A stretch of 64,000 nucleotides of DNA. Source: Pseudomonas poae (GTDB lineage Bacteria; Pseudomonadota; Gammaproteobacteria; Pseudomonadales; Pseudomonadaceae). Position 1 is the first letter of the stretch. Each line of letters starts with the position of its first letter. The notes beneath the pieces were generated by a model. It did no database searches. It had not been told where the DNA came from and worked only from the letters and a program-made list of their open reading frames with translations. Below are positions 19,043-29,652 of the stretch, piece after piece. A program made the translations under genes and the position numbers. The DNA lies in the NCBI GenBank assembly GCA_004000515.1, contig CP034537.1, positions 248,001 through 312,000 on the forward strand. Reading direction: 5' to 3'.

Positions 19043-20404
19043 CTATGGGGCTTTGAGAATGTCGCCAGGCAGGGCGGTACGCGCCGTCATAACGCCAGGC
19101 GCACGCACCTGAATAATCAACAACGCCGCTATCACCGCCGGAATCGCGCAGAAGAAAAATATCTGCTGCACCGGAATCTGCATCGCCAACAGCAGGCTGC
19201 CGAACAACGGCCCTAGAATCGAACCAAACCGCCCCACGCCCAGTGCCCATCCGGTACCGGTGGCGCGCACGTGCGCGGGGTAGAAGTTGCTGGCAAAGGC
19301 GTTGAGCGTCAGCTGCCCACCGATGATGCAGAACCCGGCGGCAAATACGCAGGCCACCAGATAGCGCGGGTTATCGTGGTTCAGGCCGAGCAGGATGGTG
19401 CATACGGCTGCGGCCGCCAGCACGCAGGACAGCAGCCGCACCTTGCTCTTCAAACGGTCGGCAAACCAGGCCATGCCGATGGCGCCCAAGGTGCCGGCAA
19501 ACAGGAACATCGAGGTCACCAGGTTGGCCTGTTTCAGCGCCAGGCCGCTTTCCAGCAGCAGCGACGGCAACCAGCTGATCATGAAATACAGCAGGATCAA
19601 ACTGACAAAAAACGTCGCCCAGAGCAGCAGTGTCGGGCGTGCATAGCCGTTGCGAAACAGCTCCACCACCGTCAGTTTGCTGCCCTGTTCCTGGCGGTTT
19701 TCTGCATCAGTCGCCAGGGGTGCCTGCCAGTCAGGCAGCATGCGCGACGTGACTTTGTGCAAGCGCACATACGGCGGCGCATCCCGCAGCAAGCGCGGCA
19801 ACGACTCAGGCAGCAACCACACCAAGAAGGGGAACAGCAGCAACGGCGTTACACCACCGGCCAGGAATACCGCTTGCCAGCCGTAGCCTTCGATAAACCC
19901 TGCCGCCACAAACCCGCCTGCCGCCCCGCCAAACGAGAAGCCGCACGCTGCAAGGGTCACCATGAAGGTGCGCAGACGCGGCGGCGAGTACTCCGACATC
20001 AACGCCATCGCGCTGGGCATCGCGCCGCCCATGCCGATACCGCAGATAAACCGCGCCGCCATCAACGTGGTCAGCGAGTTGGCAAACACCATCAGCACGG
20101 TGAGGCTGGCGTAGATCAGCACGCAGCCCAGCAGGATACGGCGCACGCCAAACCGGTCAGCCAGCGGTGTCACCAGCAGCGAGCCCAACGTCAGGCCCAG
20201 CAGGTTGGCGCTGAACACCGGGCCGAATGCAGATTTTTCCAGGCCCCAATCCTGGGCCAGCGCCGGTACTACATAACCCAGTACCTGAGCGTCGTAGCCA
20301 TCGGTTACCAGCAGGAGCGCCAGCAACAGGAGGATCAACCATTGGTAGCGCGACACCGGACGGGCGTCGAGTGCCGCGCGAAAGCTGGCAATCTGATTGT
20401 GCAT
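19043..20404 (-). CDS. Aromatic acid:H+ symporter (AAHS/MFS)
   Basis: A 453-residue MFS transporter with 12 predicted membrane segments. DGYDAQVLGYVVPAL in the first segment is the signature of the aromatic acid:H+ symporter branch (PcaK, BenK). The second MFS motif is in PLADRFGVRR. It lies directly downstream of maiA-fahA-hmgA on the same strand, so uptake of an aromatic compound feeding homogentisate, such as a hydroxyphenylacetate or hydroxyphenylpyruvate, is a reasonable guess. Substrate not shown by the sequence. Confidence 0.88.
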   Translation of the reverse strand: MHNQIASFRAALDARPVSRYQWLILLLLALLLVTDGYDAQVLGYVVPALAQDWGLEKSAFGPVFSANLLGLTLGSLLVTPLADRFGVRRILLGCVLIYASLTVLMVFANSLTTLMAARFICGIGMGGAMPSAMALMSEYSPPRLRTFMVTLAACGFSFGGAAGGFVAAGFIEGYGWQAVFLAGGVTPLLLFPFLVWLLPESLPRLLRDAPPYVRLHKVTSRMLPDWQAPLATDAENRQEQGSKLTVVELFRNGYARPTLLLWATFFVSLILLYFMISWLPSLLLESGLALKQANLVTSMFLFAGTLGAIGMAWFADRLKSKVRLLSCVLAAAAVCTILLGLNHDNPRYLVACVFAAGFCIIGGQLTLNAFASNFYPAHVRATGTGWALGVGRFGSILGPLFGSLLLAMQIPVQQIFFFCAIPAVIAALLIIQVRAPGVMTARTALPGDILKAP

Positions 20405-20460
20405 CGCAAGGTACCTGTCTTGTTTTTATTGGGAGGTGTAATGCACATCCATTGTGGGCG

Positions 20461-21096
20461 CTAAGGGGTGTCAGGTTGATTGGCGGGATGGGCCTGGATG
20501 AACGCTGGATGCTGAGCTGCCAATGCGGCCACCCGACCAATGCGCGGGTACGCCGCCAACGGCACCTTGAAGCGCTCTGCTGCATACAACTGCGGGATCA
20601 GGAACGCATCCGCCATGCCCGGCTGCTCGCCAAAGCAGAAGCCTGCATCACCAATCAACTGCTCCACCGCCCCAAGCCCCTGGCTTATCCAGTGCCCAAT
20701 CCATTCCAGCAACTGCGCCTCGTCATGCCCCCACTGGCGCAGCAGGTTCTGGGTGCTGGAGTTGTGCAGCGGGTGAATGTCACAACCGATGATCGACGCG
20801 ACCGCACGCTCATGCGCGCGGGTGGCCAGGACTTCGGACAGCAGCGGTGCCTGTGGATAACGTTCGTCCAGGTACTCGATGATCGCCGGTGACTGGATCA
20901 ACAGTTCACCGTCATCGGTACGCAAGGCCGGCACACGGCCTTGCGGGTTGATCGCCAGGTAGTCGGGTTGGCGATTGGCTCCGCCCGGTGGCACCAGCAG
21001 GTTGACCGGCACCGCCGTAAAATCCAGGCCCTTGAGCGCCAGGGCGATCCGTACCCGGTATGACGAAGTGGAACGGTAGTAGGTATAGAGTTCCAT
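20461..21096 (-). CDS. maiA: Maleylacetoacetate isomerase
   Basis: A zeta-class glutathione transferase of 211 residues that converts maleylacetoacetate to fumarylacetoacetate in phenylalanine/tyrosine breakdown. The N-terminal signature YYRSTSSYRVRIAL contains the SSxxxR glutathione/catalytic motif. QSPAIIEYLDERYP is the thioredoxin-fold glutathione-binding segment. I chose the ATG at 21096; a GTG one codon earlier is also open. It follows fahA by about 15 bases. Confidence 0.94.
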   Translation of the reverse strand: MELYTYYRSTSSYRVRIALALKGLDFTAVPVNLLVPPGGANRQPDYLAINPQGRVPALRTDDGELLIQSPAIIEYLDERYPQAPLLSEVLATRAHERAVASIIGCDIHPLHNSSTQNLLRQWGHDEAQLLEWIGHWISQGLGAVEQLIGDAGFCFGEQPGMADAFLIPQLYAAERFKVPLAAYPRIGRVAALAAQHPAFIQAHPANQPDTP

Positions 21097-21111
21097 CACC
21101 CAAGCCCTCTC

Positions 21112-22397
21112 TCAGCGCGCTGCAACCACGGTGCCACGGCATTCGCCGAAGCCGATGGACGCATAGCCTTCACGGTTGCAGCGAGCACGCAGGATGATTT
21201 CGTCACCGTCTTCGAGGAACTTGCGCACTTCGCCGGACGGCAACTCGATCACCTTTTGCCGCCTTCGGTCATTTCCAACAGGCTGCCGAACTGCCCCACT
21301 TCTGGCCCGGACAAGGTGCCCGAACCAAACAGGTCGCCCGCCTGCAACTGGCAACCGTTGACGCTGTGGTGCGCCACCAACTGCGCGACGGTCCAGTACA
21401 TGTGCAGGCTGTTGCTCAGCGCCAGGCGATGGGCTGGCATATTCTGCTCGCGCATGGCGGCGGTGGTCAGCAGCACCTCAAGTTCGATGTCCAGGGCGCC
21501 AGCGGCCTGATCGCGTTTATCCAGCAAATACGGCAGCGGTTGTGGGTCGCCTTCGGGGCGCGCCGGTTGGGCCTTGCGGAACGGTTCCAGGGCTTCTGCG
21601 GTGACGACCCACGGCGAGATGGTGGTGATGAAGCTTTTCGACAGGAACGGCCCCAGCGGCTGGTATTCCCAGGCCTGGATGTCCCGCGCCGACCAGTCGT
21701 TGAGCAGGCAGAAACCGGCGATGTGTTCGGCGGCGTCGCCAATCGCGATCGAGTCGCCCATGGCATTGCCCTGGCCAATCCAGATCCCCAGTTCCAGCTC
21801 GTAGTCCAGGCGGGCGCAGGGGCCGAAGGTCGGTTCGGTCTGGCCAGCGGGCAGCGTCTGGCCTTTAGGGCGTCGCACATCGGCACCAGAAGCGCGGATG
21901 GTGGATGCACGGCCGTGATAACCAATCGGCACGTACTTGTAGTTGGGGAGCAGCGGGTTGTCGGGACGGAACAACTTGCCAACGTTCTGCGCGTGCTCGA
22001 TGCCGACGTAGAAGTCGGTGTAGTCATTGATCCGCGCGGGGACGTGCATCTGGCAATCGGCGGCGCGATGCAGCACCTGAGCTTCACGGGTGTGCAGCGG
22101 GCTGCCCTCGGCCAACAGTTCCAGCAGGCGCTCGCGCAAGGCCACGCGCAGGCCACGGCCCAACTCGAAAAACGCGTTCAGTTGGCCGCCAGCAGTGGCC
22201 TCCACGGCACGGCGGGCTTCCCCCTCGAACGCGTCGATTGCAGCGTGCAGGTCGAGGATTGAATCGCCGATCGCCACGCCACTGCGGGGTGCCGACCCGT
22301 TGAGGCTGAACACGCCCAAAGGCAGGTTTTGCAGGGGGAAATCCGTGTGACCGTTGGCGGAGGTCACCCAGCTGCGGGTGTGTGTTGGCTGAGTCAT
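21112..22397 (-). pseudogene. fahA: Fumarylacetoacetase, frameshifted near the C-terminus
   Basis: Final enzyme of homogentisate breakdown, hydrolysing fumarylacetoacetate to fumarate and acetoacetate. The N-terminal SH3-like domain and the FAH catalytic domain are present: DFYVGIEHAQNVGKLFRP, YHGRASTI and DYELELGIWIG. The frame breaks near 21256: GGCAAAAGGTGA stops, whereas one more A gives KKVIELPSGEVRKFLEDGDE and a normal end at 21112. Joined length is about 428 residues, usual for bacterial FAH. hmgA lies 3 bases upstream in the same operon. Confidence 0.87.
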
Positions 22398-22400
22398 GGG

Positions 22401-23684
22401 TTATCTCCGGTTCGGGTTGAAGGTGGCAGGCAGCGAGGCCCAGCACGCGTCGTAAGAAGGTTGCAGTTGCGGGCAGTCCAAAGCGAACTGGGTCGGGCGC
22501 AGCACTTGGCTGGTCTCGAACATGAAGGCCATGGTGTTATCGATCTTGTGTGGCGCCAGCTCGACGTTGATCGCCTTGGTGCAGGTCTCGCCGTCCGGGC
22601 CGTGGGCGCTCATGCAGCTGTGCAACGACGCGCCGCCGGGCAGGAAGCCTTCGGCCTTGGCGTCGTAGGCGCCCTGGATCAGGCCCATGTATTCGTTCAT
22701 CAGGTTGCGGTGGAACCACGGCGGACGGAAGGTGTTCTCGGCCACCATCCAGCGCGGCGGGAAGATCACGAAGTCGAGGTTGGCCAAGCCGTGCACGCTG
22801 GTGGGCGAGGTCAAAACGGTGAAGATCGACGGGTCTGGGTGATCGAAACTCACGGTGCCGATGGTATTGAAACGACGCAGGTCGTATTTGTACGGCACGT
22901 TGTTGCCGTGCCAGGCGACCACGTTGAGCGGCGAATGGTCGAGCTCGCAGGCCCACAGTTCGCCGAGGAATTTCTGCACCAGGGTTGTAGGCTGTTTCAA
23001 GTCTTCGTAGTGCGCCACCGGCGTGAGGAAATCCCGCGGGTTGGCCAGGCCGTTGCTGCCGATAGGCCCCAGGTCTGGCAGGCGCAGCGGCGCGCCGTGG
23101 TTTTCTGCGACATAGCCACGGGCCTGCGCGTCCAGCAGTTCAATGCGAAATTTCAAGCCACGTGGCAGTACGACGATTTCCAGCGACTCCACGTCCAGCA
23201 CACCCAACTCGGTGGCGATGCGCAGGCGACCTTGCTCGGGAACGATCAACAGTTCGCCGTCGGCGTTGAAGAACACCCGCTCCATCGAACGGTTGGCGCG
23301 GTAGTTATAAATGCTGATGCCTGAGGGTTTTTCCGACCCGGCGTTGGCAACCATGCCCACAAGGCCATCGATAAAGTCCGTCGGCTCAGCGGGAATATCC
23401 AACGGGTTCCAACGCAAGCGATTCGGCGTCACCGCCCCCAGCGGCCCACCGGCCAATTGACGCTCCAGTTTGGCGAACGCCGGATGGTTGGCAGACGGTT
23501 GGATGCGGTACAGCCAGGTACGCCGGGCTTCGCTGCGCACCATGGTAAAGGCCGTGCCGGAGAACAGTTCGGTGTACAGCCCATAGGGCGCTTTTTGCGG
23601 GGAGTTTTGGCCAACCGGCAATGCGCCGGGCAGGGCTTCGCTGGCGAATTCATTGCCAAAGCCCGATTGGTATTCGAGGTTCAT
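22401..23684 (-). CDS. hmgA: Homogentisate 1,2-dioxygenase
   Basis: An Fe(II) ring-opening dioxygenase that converts homogentisate to maleylacetoacetate. 427 residues, close to the family's 430-440. The conserved metal-site region reads [16 protein letters not shown] (His and Glu ligands) followed by [11 protein letters not shown] (second His). The start [18 protein letters not shown] is the standard N-terminus. First gene of the hmgA-fahA-maiA-transporter operon, with a divergent IclR regulator and palindromic operator upstream. Confidence 0.95.
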   Translation of the reverse strand: MNLEYQSGFGNEFASEALPGALPVGQNSPQKAPYGLYTELFSGTAFTMVRSEARRTWLYRIQPSANHPAFAKLERQLAGGPLGAVTPNRLRWNPLDIPAEPTDFIDGLVGMVANAGSEKPSGISIYNYRANRSMERVFFNADGELLIVPEQGRLRIATELGVLDVESLEIVVLPRGLKFRIELLDAQARGYVAENHGAPLRLPDLGPIGSNGLANPRDFLTPVAHYEDLKQPTTLVQKFLGELWACELDHSPLNVVAWHGNNVPYKYDLRRFNTIGTVSFDHPDPSIFTVLTSPTSVHGLANLDFVIFPPRWMVAENTFRPPWFHRNLMNEYMGLIQGAYDAKAEGFLPGGASLHSCMSAHGPDGETCTKAINVELAPHKIDNTMAFMFETSQVLRPTQFALDCPQLQPSYDACWASLPATFNPNRR

Positions 23685-23714
23685 GGAGCATCCTCTGTAC
23701 GGAAGTTGTTTTTA

Positions 23715-23740
23715 TCGTAATCCAGTTACGCATAACGTAA
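23715..23740. promoter_or_regulatory. Likely HmgR operator
   Basis: A perfect inverted repeat TTACGCATAACGTAA (23726-23740), with a further half-site ATCGTAAT at 23715-23722, between hmgA and the divergent IclR-type gene. In Pseudomonas putida HmgR represses hmgABC from a palindrome in the same place and is released by homogentisate (established knowledge). The match here is by position and symmetry. Confidence 0.6.
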
Positions 23741-23804
23741 TTTGATCACTATCGACCGTCAAGCTATAAAGACGCCCATTCATCTCTCGGATACTCGCCC
23801 TTCC

Positions 23805-24583
23805 ATGGAAAAGCCCCGCGACACCGGTAAACAGAAAGTCCGCTCGGCCGAAGTGGGCACCGATATCCTCAAGGCCCTGGCCGAACTGTCGCCGGCCACT
23901 TCGCTGTCGCGCCTGGCCGAGCACGTGCAAATGCCCGCGAGCAAGGTGCACCGCTATTTGCAGGCATTGATCGCCTCGGGTTTTGCCGAACAGAACACCG
24001 CCACCAACCATTACGGCCTCGGCCGTGAAGCCTTGCGCGTGGGCCTGGCCGCGCTGGGCAGCATGGACGTGCTGAAAGTCGGCGCCCTGCCCCTGGCGGA
24101 GCTGCGCGATGAATTGAATGAAACCTGCTTCTTGGCGGTATGGGGCAACCAGGGCGCGACCGTGGTGCATATCGAACCCGCCGTGCGCGCGGTAACGGTG
24201 GTGACGCAACTGGGCTCAGTGCTGCCGCTGCTCAGTTCGTCCACCGGGCTGGTGTTCAGCGCCTACTTGCCGTCGCGGGAAACCGTGGATTTGCGGGAGC
24301 GCGAGATCCAGGCCGGTATTGCCCACGCGCTTGCGGACGATCAGGCCTACGCCACTGCTTGCGAGCAAATCCGCAGCCGTGGCCTGCACTTCGTGCATGG
24401 TTTGTTGATGCCGGGGTGGATGCACTGTCGGCGCCGGTATTCAACGCCGTCGGGCAAGTGGCGGCGGTCATGACCGTGGTCGGCCCCACCTCGTTGTTCC
24501 ACGCCGATGAAGACGGCCCGGCGGCGCAGCACTTGCTGGCAGCGACCCGGGCCGTGAGTTGGCGCATGGGCTATCAGCCCTGA
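23805..24583 (+). pseudogene. hmgR: IclR-family regulator HmgR, frameshifted
   Basis: Divergent from hmgA. The N-terminal winged helix (SLSRLAEHVQMPASKVHRYLQAL) is followed by the IclR effector domain (VVHIEPAVRAVTVVTQLGSVLPL, SSTGLVFSAYLP). The frame breaks near 24400-24420; in the next frame VDALSAPVFNAVGQVAAVMT completes the domain to 24583, about 260 residues in all. The start at 23805 (MEKPRDTGKQKV) fits the family better than an upstream frame extension. Expected to repress hmgA and respond to homogentisate. Confidence 0.83.
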
Positions 24584-24584
24584 A

Positions 24585-26036
24585 TCACCAGTTGGCCAAA
24601 GCCACTGCCACGCGGTTTTCCAGCGCCTTTACCTGGGCGCCGCTGACCACGTAATTGTTGGTGATCATTGCAAACACCAACCGCTGCCCATGGGCGTCGG
24701 TGACGTAGCCGCTCAACGATGACACGCCGCCCATGGAGCCGGTCTTGGCGTGCAGGTTGTTTTGCGCCGGGGTGCCGCGCAAGCGGTAGCGCAAACTGCC
24801 GCCGGTCATGCGGTCGCTGTTACCCGCAATCGGCAACGCGTTGTACCAGGCGTTGAACCACGGCTGTTTGTTGGCGGCCAACAGTAGGTCGGTCAGGGTT
24901 TGCGACGACACCAGGTTAAGCCGCGACAAGCCGGACCCATCGACCTGGTTCAGCGTTGTCGTATCCAAGCCCTGGCGCTTGAGAAACCCGGCCACCGCCA
25001 CCACGCCTGCCGCCGCCGTGCCGCTGTTGGCGCTCTGGCGGCCCATGGCCTTCAGCAGAGCTTCGGACATGTTGTTGTTCGACAGTTTGAGCAGCGGCGT
25101 GATCAGCTCCTGCAACGGTGCCGACCGGTGTTCAGCCAACACATTCGCCGCCGCCGGGCTTGCACCACCGATCACCCGACGCCCCAACACCGTGATGCCC
25201 TGCTGCGCCAGCGCTTGCTCAAACAGGTTCGCCACCAATTGCGTCGGCTCCCACACACTGACCAATTGCTTGCTCTGCTTGCCCGGCGCGACCGCACCGC
25301 TGAGCTGCAACAGGTTGGTGCCGTGGCGGCGGTTGATCCCATAGGTGTTGCCCGGCCCACTGACCGCGCGATTGCTCAGTTGCAGGTAATCGGTGGGCGG
25401 GAAGATCTCGACGCCGACCGGCTGACCGACTCGCACTGGCGCCTTGGCAGTGACCAGCACAGTGCCCGCATCAAAATCCGCATTGGGTGACACGGTCAGC
25501 GCTGAAATTTGCGCGCCGTAGTAGGTGCTTTCGTCATCGTGGGACCAGTCGACACCCAACCGCTCGGCATCGAACCAAGTGTCGTCGAACACCAGGTCGC
25601 CCTGCACCTGGCGAATGCCTTTGCTGGCCAGTTGTGCGGCCAAGGCCTGGCAATCGGCGAACTGCAGCGTCGGGTCGCCCAGGCCGCGCAGGTACAGGTT
25701 GCCCACCAGGCGCTCGCCTTGCGGCGTGCCGTTGGTCAGCAGTTGCGTCGCAAACTGGTAGTGCGGCCCCAGCACATCCATCGCCGCTGCCGTGGTCAGC
25801 AGTTTGAGATTGGAGGCGGGAACCAACCGCGTGCGCGGGTTGTGCTGATACAGCGTGTTGCCATTGCGAGCATCACGCACCATCAGCGACACCGTGGCGC
25901 CATGCAGTGCCGGGTCGGCCAGCAACTGGTCGAGGCTTTGCCCGGTGGCCGTCTTCGACGGTGAGGCGCAACCACTGAGCAACAGCCCAAAACCCAGCGC
26001 CATCGCACCGGCGTGTATCCATCGTCCCAACCGCAT
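24585..26036 (-). CDS. dacB: D-Ala-D-Ala carboxypeptidase/endopeptidase (PBP4)
   Basis: A class C low-molecular-mass penicillin-binding protein of 483 residues that trims and cleaves peptidoglycan cross-links in the periplasm. The active-site serine is S75 in SNLK (SxxK), followed by LSNNNMSEALLK (SxN) and KTGSMGG (KTG). The N-terminus has a signal peptide ending in LLLSGC, a lipobox, so this copy looks like a lipoprotein. Encoded 54 bases after the YncE-like gene and convergent with hmgR. Confidence 0.92.
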   Translation of the reverse strand: MRLGRWIHAGAMALGFGLLLSGCASPSKTATGQSLDQLLADPALHGATVSLMVRDARNGNTLYQHNPRTRLVPASNLKLLTTAAAMDVLGPHYQFATQLLTNGTPQGERLVGNLYLRGLGDPTLQFADCQALAAQLASKGIRQVQGDLVFDDTWFDAERLGVDWSHDDESTYYGAQISALTVSPNADFDAGTVLVTAKAPVRVGQPVGVEIFPPTDYLQLSNRAVSGPGNTYGINRRHGTNLLQLSGAVAPGKQSKQLVSVWEPTQLVANLFEQALAQQGITVLGRRVIGGASPAAANVLAEHRSAPLQELITPLLKLSNNNMSEALLKAMGRQSANSGTAAAGVVAVAGFLKRQGLDTTTLNQVDGSGLSRLNLVSSQTLTDLLLAANKQPWFNAWYNALPIAGNSDRMTGGSLRYRLRGTPAQNNLHAKTGSMGGVSSLSGYVTDAHGQRLVFAMITNNYVVSGAQVKALENRVAVALANW

Positions 26037-26090
26037 AACCCTGGCATTCCTGAATCTGAAAGAGTGCGCAGCTTGGTTAATTCACTGCGC

Positions 26091-27123
26091 TCAATCAAGT
26101 GCCAGGGTGGTGATGGAGAACGTATCGGCCTGAAATTGTGGATCGGCCTTAGGCTCGGCGGCGGGCAACACATAGTCCATCGCCGGCAGGTAAACCCGTT
26201 GGCGCTGGGCGTCGAACGCCATGTTGTAGGCCATCGGCAAGGTACTGACAGTGGCGGCCAAGGCGTAGTGATCGGCATCTTGCTGGTCGATCACCATCAG
26301 GTTGGCATCCACGCCGCTGGGAATCAGCAAGCGACGATGCCGCGCGTCGTAGGCCACGGCGTTGACGTCACGCCCAATTGGCAACTTGGCCTTCACTTCA
26401 CCCGTCTCGCGATCCGCCACGATCAACACCGGATCGTCGCCCCGGCACGCGACAAACAAGCGCTGGCGCTCGACATCCTGGGCCAGCGCGCTGGGCTTGG
26501 GGCAGTCGGCGAATTGCCAGGTATCGAGCACGCCAAAGTTGCTGGCGGCATAGCGCGCCACCTTGCCTTCATCGCGCATCGGCAGGAAGAAACTGCCATC
26601 GCCCTTGAGCAACAACGGGTCGATTTTCTTCACCGCCAACTCATGGGCACCGGTGATGCGCTCCTGCTGGGGATCGAACTCAAACAACGTCGAACGATCC
26701 GCGCGCCGCCCGCTGACAATAATGACCTTGCCGGTCGACGGCTCGTACACAGCGCTGTTGAGGTTGCTTTGCGCCACCGCGATACGTTTGAGCGGCTTGA
26801 GTGTGGATAACTGCACCACGCCCAGGCTGCCGTCGGTATTGAGCACGAACACCCGGTCCAATCCAGGCACAAACACCACGCCGTTGGCGCCCTCGGACTG
26901 GGCCACGGTCTTGACCGCGTGCTGGTGCTGCACATCAAACACTGTCAGGCCGTTTTCGCGACGGGCCACGAACAGGTAGGGCCGAGTCGGGTCGAGGCCG
27001 ACAAAGCCCCTAACTGTGACCGGAGCCGGGCAGCGTCATCCGATGTTCGCGGTGGTACGACGCCCCATCGGCCAGCGCCGAAGCGCTGATCAACAGGGCC
27101 AATAATGCACCGAGCTTTTTCAT
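26091..27123 (-). pseudogene. YncE-like beta-propeller, frameshifted
   Basis: A periplasmic seven-bladed propeller of about 344 residues when joined. The signal peptide MKKLGALLALLISASALA precedes DGASYHREHRMTLPG; a break near 27005 is followed by GFVGLDPTRPYLFVARRENG and repeats such as VFVPGLDRVFVLNTDGSLG and VAYDARHRRLLIPSG. The ATG overlaps the stop of the TonB receptor gene. In E. coli the propeller yncE is likewise adjacent to the receptor yncD. Role in metal or siderophore handling is inferred from the pairing. Confidence 0.77.
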
Positions 27124-29543
27124 CAGAACTCCAGGGTGCTGGATACCGAGAATTGCCGAGCATCACCAATCGACACAAACAGGCGGCTGGCCGCCGAGGT
27201 GTAGTAGGTGCGGTCGAACATGTTCTTCACGTTGAGCTGGAACTTGACCTTCTGCCCGTCGATCTTGGTGTCATAGGTGGCAAATGCATCGGCCACGGTG
27301 TAGCCAGGCAAGGTGAAATCGTTGGCGGCATCGCCTGCGCGCTCGCCGACGTAGCGGGCACCCGTGCCCACACGTAGTTGGTCGCCGCCGAAAATGCTGC
27401 CGAAGTCGTAGGCCACCGACAACGAGCCGGTGTGCTTGGCGACGTTTTGCAGGCGGTTGCCTTCAAGCGTCGGGTCCTTGTCCTTGGTGTCCAAGGCATC
27501 GGTGTAGGCGTAGCTGCCAATCACGCTCCACTGGTCGGTCAACTGGCCAGTGGCGTCCAGTTCCAGGCCGCGGGAACGCACCTGGCCAGCCAGGCTGTAG
27601 ATGGTGCTGCCAGCCACTTCCGACGACACCAACACGTTGCGCTTGTCGATGTTGAACAACGCAGCACTGGCGGTGATACGCCCAGGAATGTCGAGCTTGG
27701 CCCCCAGTTCCCAAGACTTGGATTTCTCGGGCGTCAGGTCTCCGGTCAAGGTGCTGCCATCCGCCAGTGCAGCAATGGTGGAGTTGGGTTTGAATGACTC
27801 CGTGTAGCTGCCATAGAACGACAGTTCATCGGTGTAGCGATACACCAAGCCCGCACGCGGCACCCAGGCTTGGCCGTTTCCGTTGGTGTTGGCTTTGAAT
27901 GGCACGCCCTTGCCGGCGTACTGGTCATACATTTGGTAGCGCGCACCAGCGACGAAAATCCACTGGTCGGTGAGGTGAATCGCATCCTGGAAGAACAGCG
28001 AGTCGCTGCGCAGCAGGTCAGTCTGGGCGCTGTCGGCGGCGCTGACGGTGGTACCCGCGACTTCGTTGCCGTAGACCGGGTTGTTGTAGTTGAACGTGCT
28101 GCGCGAATTCTGACGGATAAGTTCGGCGCGGTAGATCTTGCGGTATTCGTCATCCACGCCGAACACCAGGTCGTTCTGCAAGCCGAACACGTTGACCTTG
28201 CCTTCCAGACTGGCCGTGGTGAAGCGGTCGGTGGTGATCGCGCCTTTGGTGCCGTCCATCCTGCGGGTCAGGGTGCCGTTGGTATTCACCGCGCTCACGC
28301 GCACTTGGCTGGCGTCGTAGGTTTCGCGGTTCCAGCTGTAGCCGAAATGGGCTTTCCAATCGTCGTTCAGGTCGTGGTCCGCTTCGAAGCGGTACAGGTC
28401 GGAGCGGCCTTCCATGTTGTTGAAGGGCTCATCCAGACGCCGAGTGGACGGAATATCCAGCGGGTGGTTGGACTTGTCGATGGCGGTGCCACGGTCGAAC
28501 GGCGAGAGAAACTCGCGGTGCTCGTAAGCGAACAGCAACTTGGTGTTGTCGCCGTACCAAGCCAGGGACGGCGCCACCAGCGTTTCGCGGTGGGTGCCAA
28601 AGTTGCGCCAGTAGTCTTCATCTTCATGGTCGACAATCAGCCGGTAAGCCAAGCCGCTGTCGCCAATCGGGCCGGTGGTGTCGAGGCTGCCGCCGCTGCC
28701 GTTCTTGCCGTCGCCAAAGGTCGAGCCGCGCACGGTCAGGGCGGTGGATTGCACCAGCTCGGGCTTTTTGCTGACGATATTGACCACCCCGCCGGGGTCC
28801 TGGATGCCGTACAGCAACGACGACGGGCCCTTGAGCACTTCGACGCGTTCGGCCGTGGCGTTCAGCGCACGGCCCTGCACCACCGGCATGCCGTCGCGCA
28901 TGATCGAGCCGTTACGGTTGTCGCCAAAACCGCGCAGCATCACCGCGTCCTGGGTGCTGGCGAGGGTGTTGGCCTGGGTGATGCCGCTGATATTGCCGAG
29001 GGCGTCATCCAGGTTGCGTGGGGTCTGGTCGCGCAGCACTTGGGCAGGAACGACGTTGACGGTTTGCGGGGTTTCCAGCAGCAGTGCCTTGGAGCGCATC
29101 ACCGAACTGGTGGGCGGCGGCTGGTAGCTGGTGGTGTCCTGGGCTTGTTGGCTGGCGCCGCTGATGGTGGTGGCGCCGAGGTTGACGGCGCCTTCGGTGG
29201 GCACCGGCTCCAGCGCCAGGGTGCGGGCATCGATCTGGCGGAAGGTGAAGCCGGAGTTGCCGAGCAAGCGTTGCAAGGCCTGGGTCGCGCTCATCTGGCC
29301 GCTAACGGCCGGGGCGCTGAGGCCATAGGGCGCTTCATCGGTGTAGATCACGCTGATCCCGGTGACCCGGCTGAAATCGCTCAACGCCTGGGGCAGCGGT
29401 TTGGCTGCCAGGGCGAAGTTGAATTGGGCGCTTTGCTGCTCCTGTGCCTGAGCCACGCTCAGGGGCAGCAATGCCAACCCCGAGACCGCCAATACCGAGG
29501 CTCCCAGCCACTGTTTAACCAAACCGCCCGCCGTCGACTTCAT
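27123..29543 (-). CDS. TonB-dependent siderophore receptor with STN domain
   Basis: An 806-residue outer-membrane receptor. The signal peptide ends in VAQAQEQQ. A secretin/TonB N-terminal (STN) domain follows, about residues 40-95 (FALAAKPLPQALSDFSRVTG), then a plug with LETPQTVNVVPAQVL and GVVNIVSKKP and a 22-strand barrel ending in Phe (SVSSTLEF). NIDKRNVLVSS is common in ferrioxamine- and ferrichrome-type receptors. An STN domain usually means signalling through an anti-sigma factor, but no sigma/anti-sigma pair is in this window. I chose the start at 29543 because a clean signal peptide begins there; an upstream extension to 29597 is open. Ligand unknown. Confidence 0.92.
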   Translation of the reverse strand: MKSTAGGLVKQWLGASVLAVSGLALLPLSVAQAQEQQSAQFNFALAAKPLPQALSDFSRVTGISVIYTDEAPYGLSAPAVSGQMSATQALQRLLGNSGFTFRQIDARTLALEPVPTEGAVNLGATTISGASQQAQDTTSYQPPPTSSVMRSKALLLETPQTVNVVPAQVLRDQTPRNLDDALGNISGITQANTLASTQDAVMLRGFGDNRNGSIMRDGMPVVQGRALNATAERVEVLKGPSSLLYGIQDPGGVVNIVSKKPELVQSTALTVRGSTFGDGKNGSGGSLDTTGPIGDSGLAYRLIVDHEDEDYWRNFGTHRETLVAPSLAWYGDNTKLLFAYEHREFLSPFDRGTAIDKSNHPLDIPSTRRLDEPFNNMEGRSDLYRFEADHDLNDDWKAHFGYSWNRETYDASQVRVSAVNTNGTLTRRMDGTKGAITTDRFTTASLEGKVNVFGLQNDLVFGVDDEYRKIYRAELIRQNSRSTFNYNNPVYGNEVAGTTVSAADSAQTDLLRSDSLFFQDAIHLTDQWIFVAGARYQMYDQYAGKGVPFKANTNGNGQAWVPRAGLVYRYTDELSFYGSYTESFKPNSTIAALADGSTLTGDLTPEKSKSWELGAKLDIPGRITASAALFNIDKRNVLVSSEVAGSTIYSLAGQVRSRGLELDATGQLTDQWSVIGSYAYTDALDTKDKDPTLEGNRLQNVAKHTGSLSVAYDFGSIFGGDQLRVGTGARYVGERAGDAANDFTLPGYTVADAFATYDTKIDGQKVKFQLNVKNMFDRTYYTSAASRLFVSIGDARQFSVSSTLEF

Positions 29544-29652
29544 GCTGTGAGAACCCGTGTAGAAAACGCTGTTAATGCGAATAGATCGCAGTTTCAAGCA
29601 CTACACGGATGGGCCGCTGGTTTACCTCACCTTTCTTTGCAAAATATTTTAT

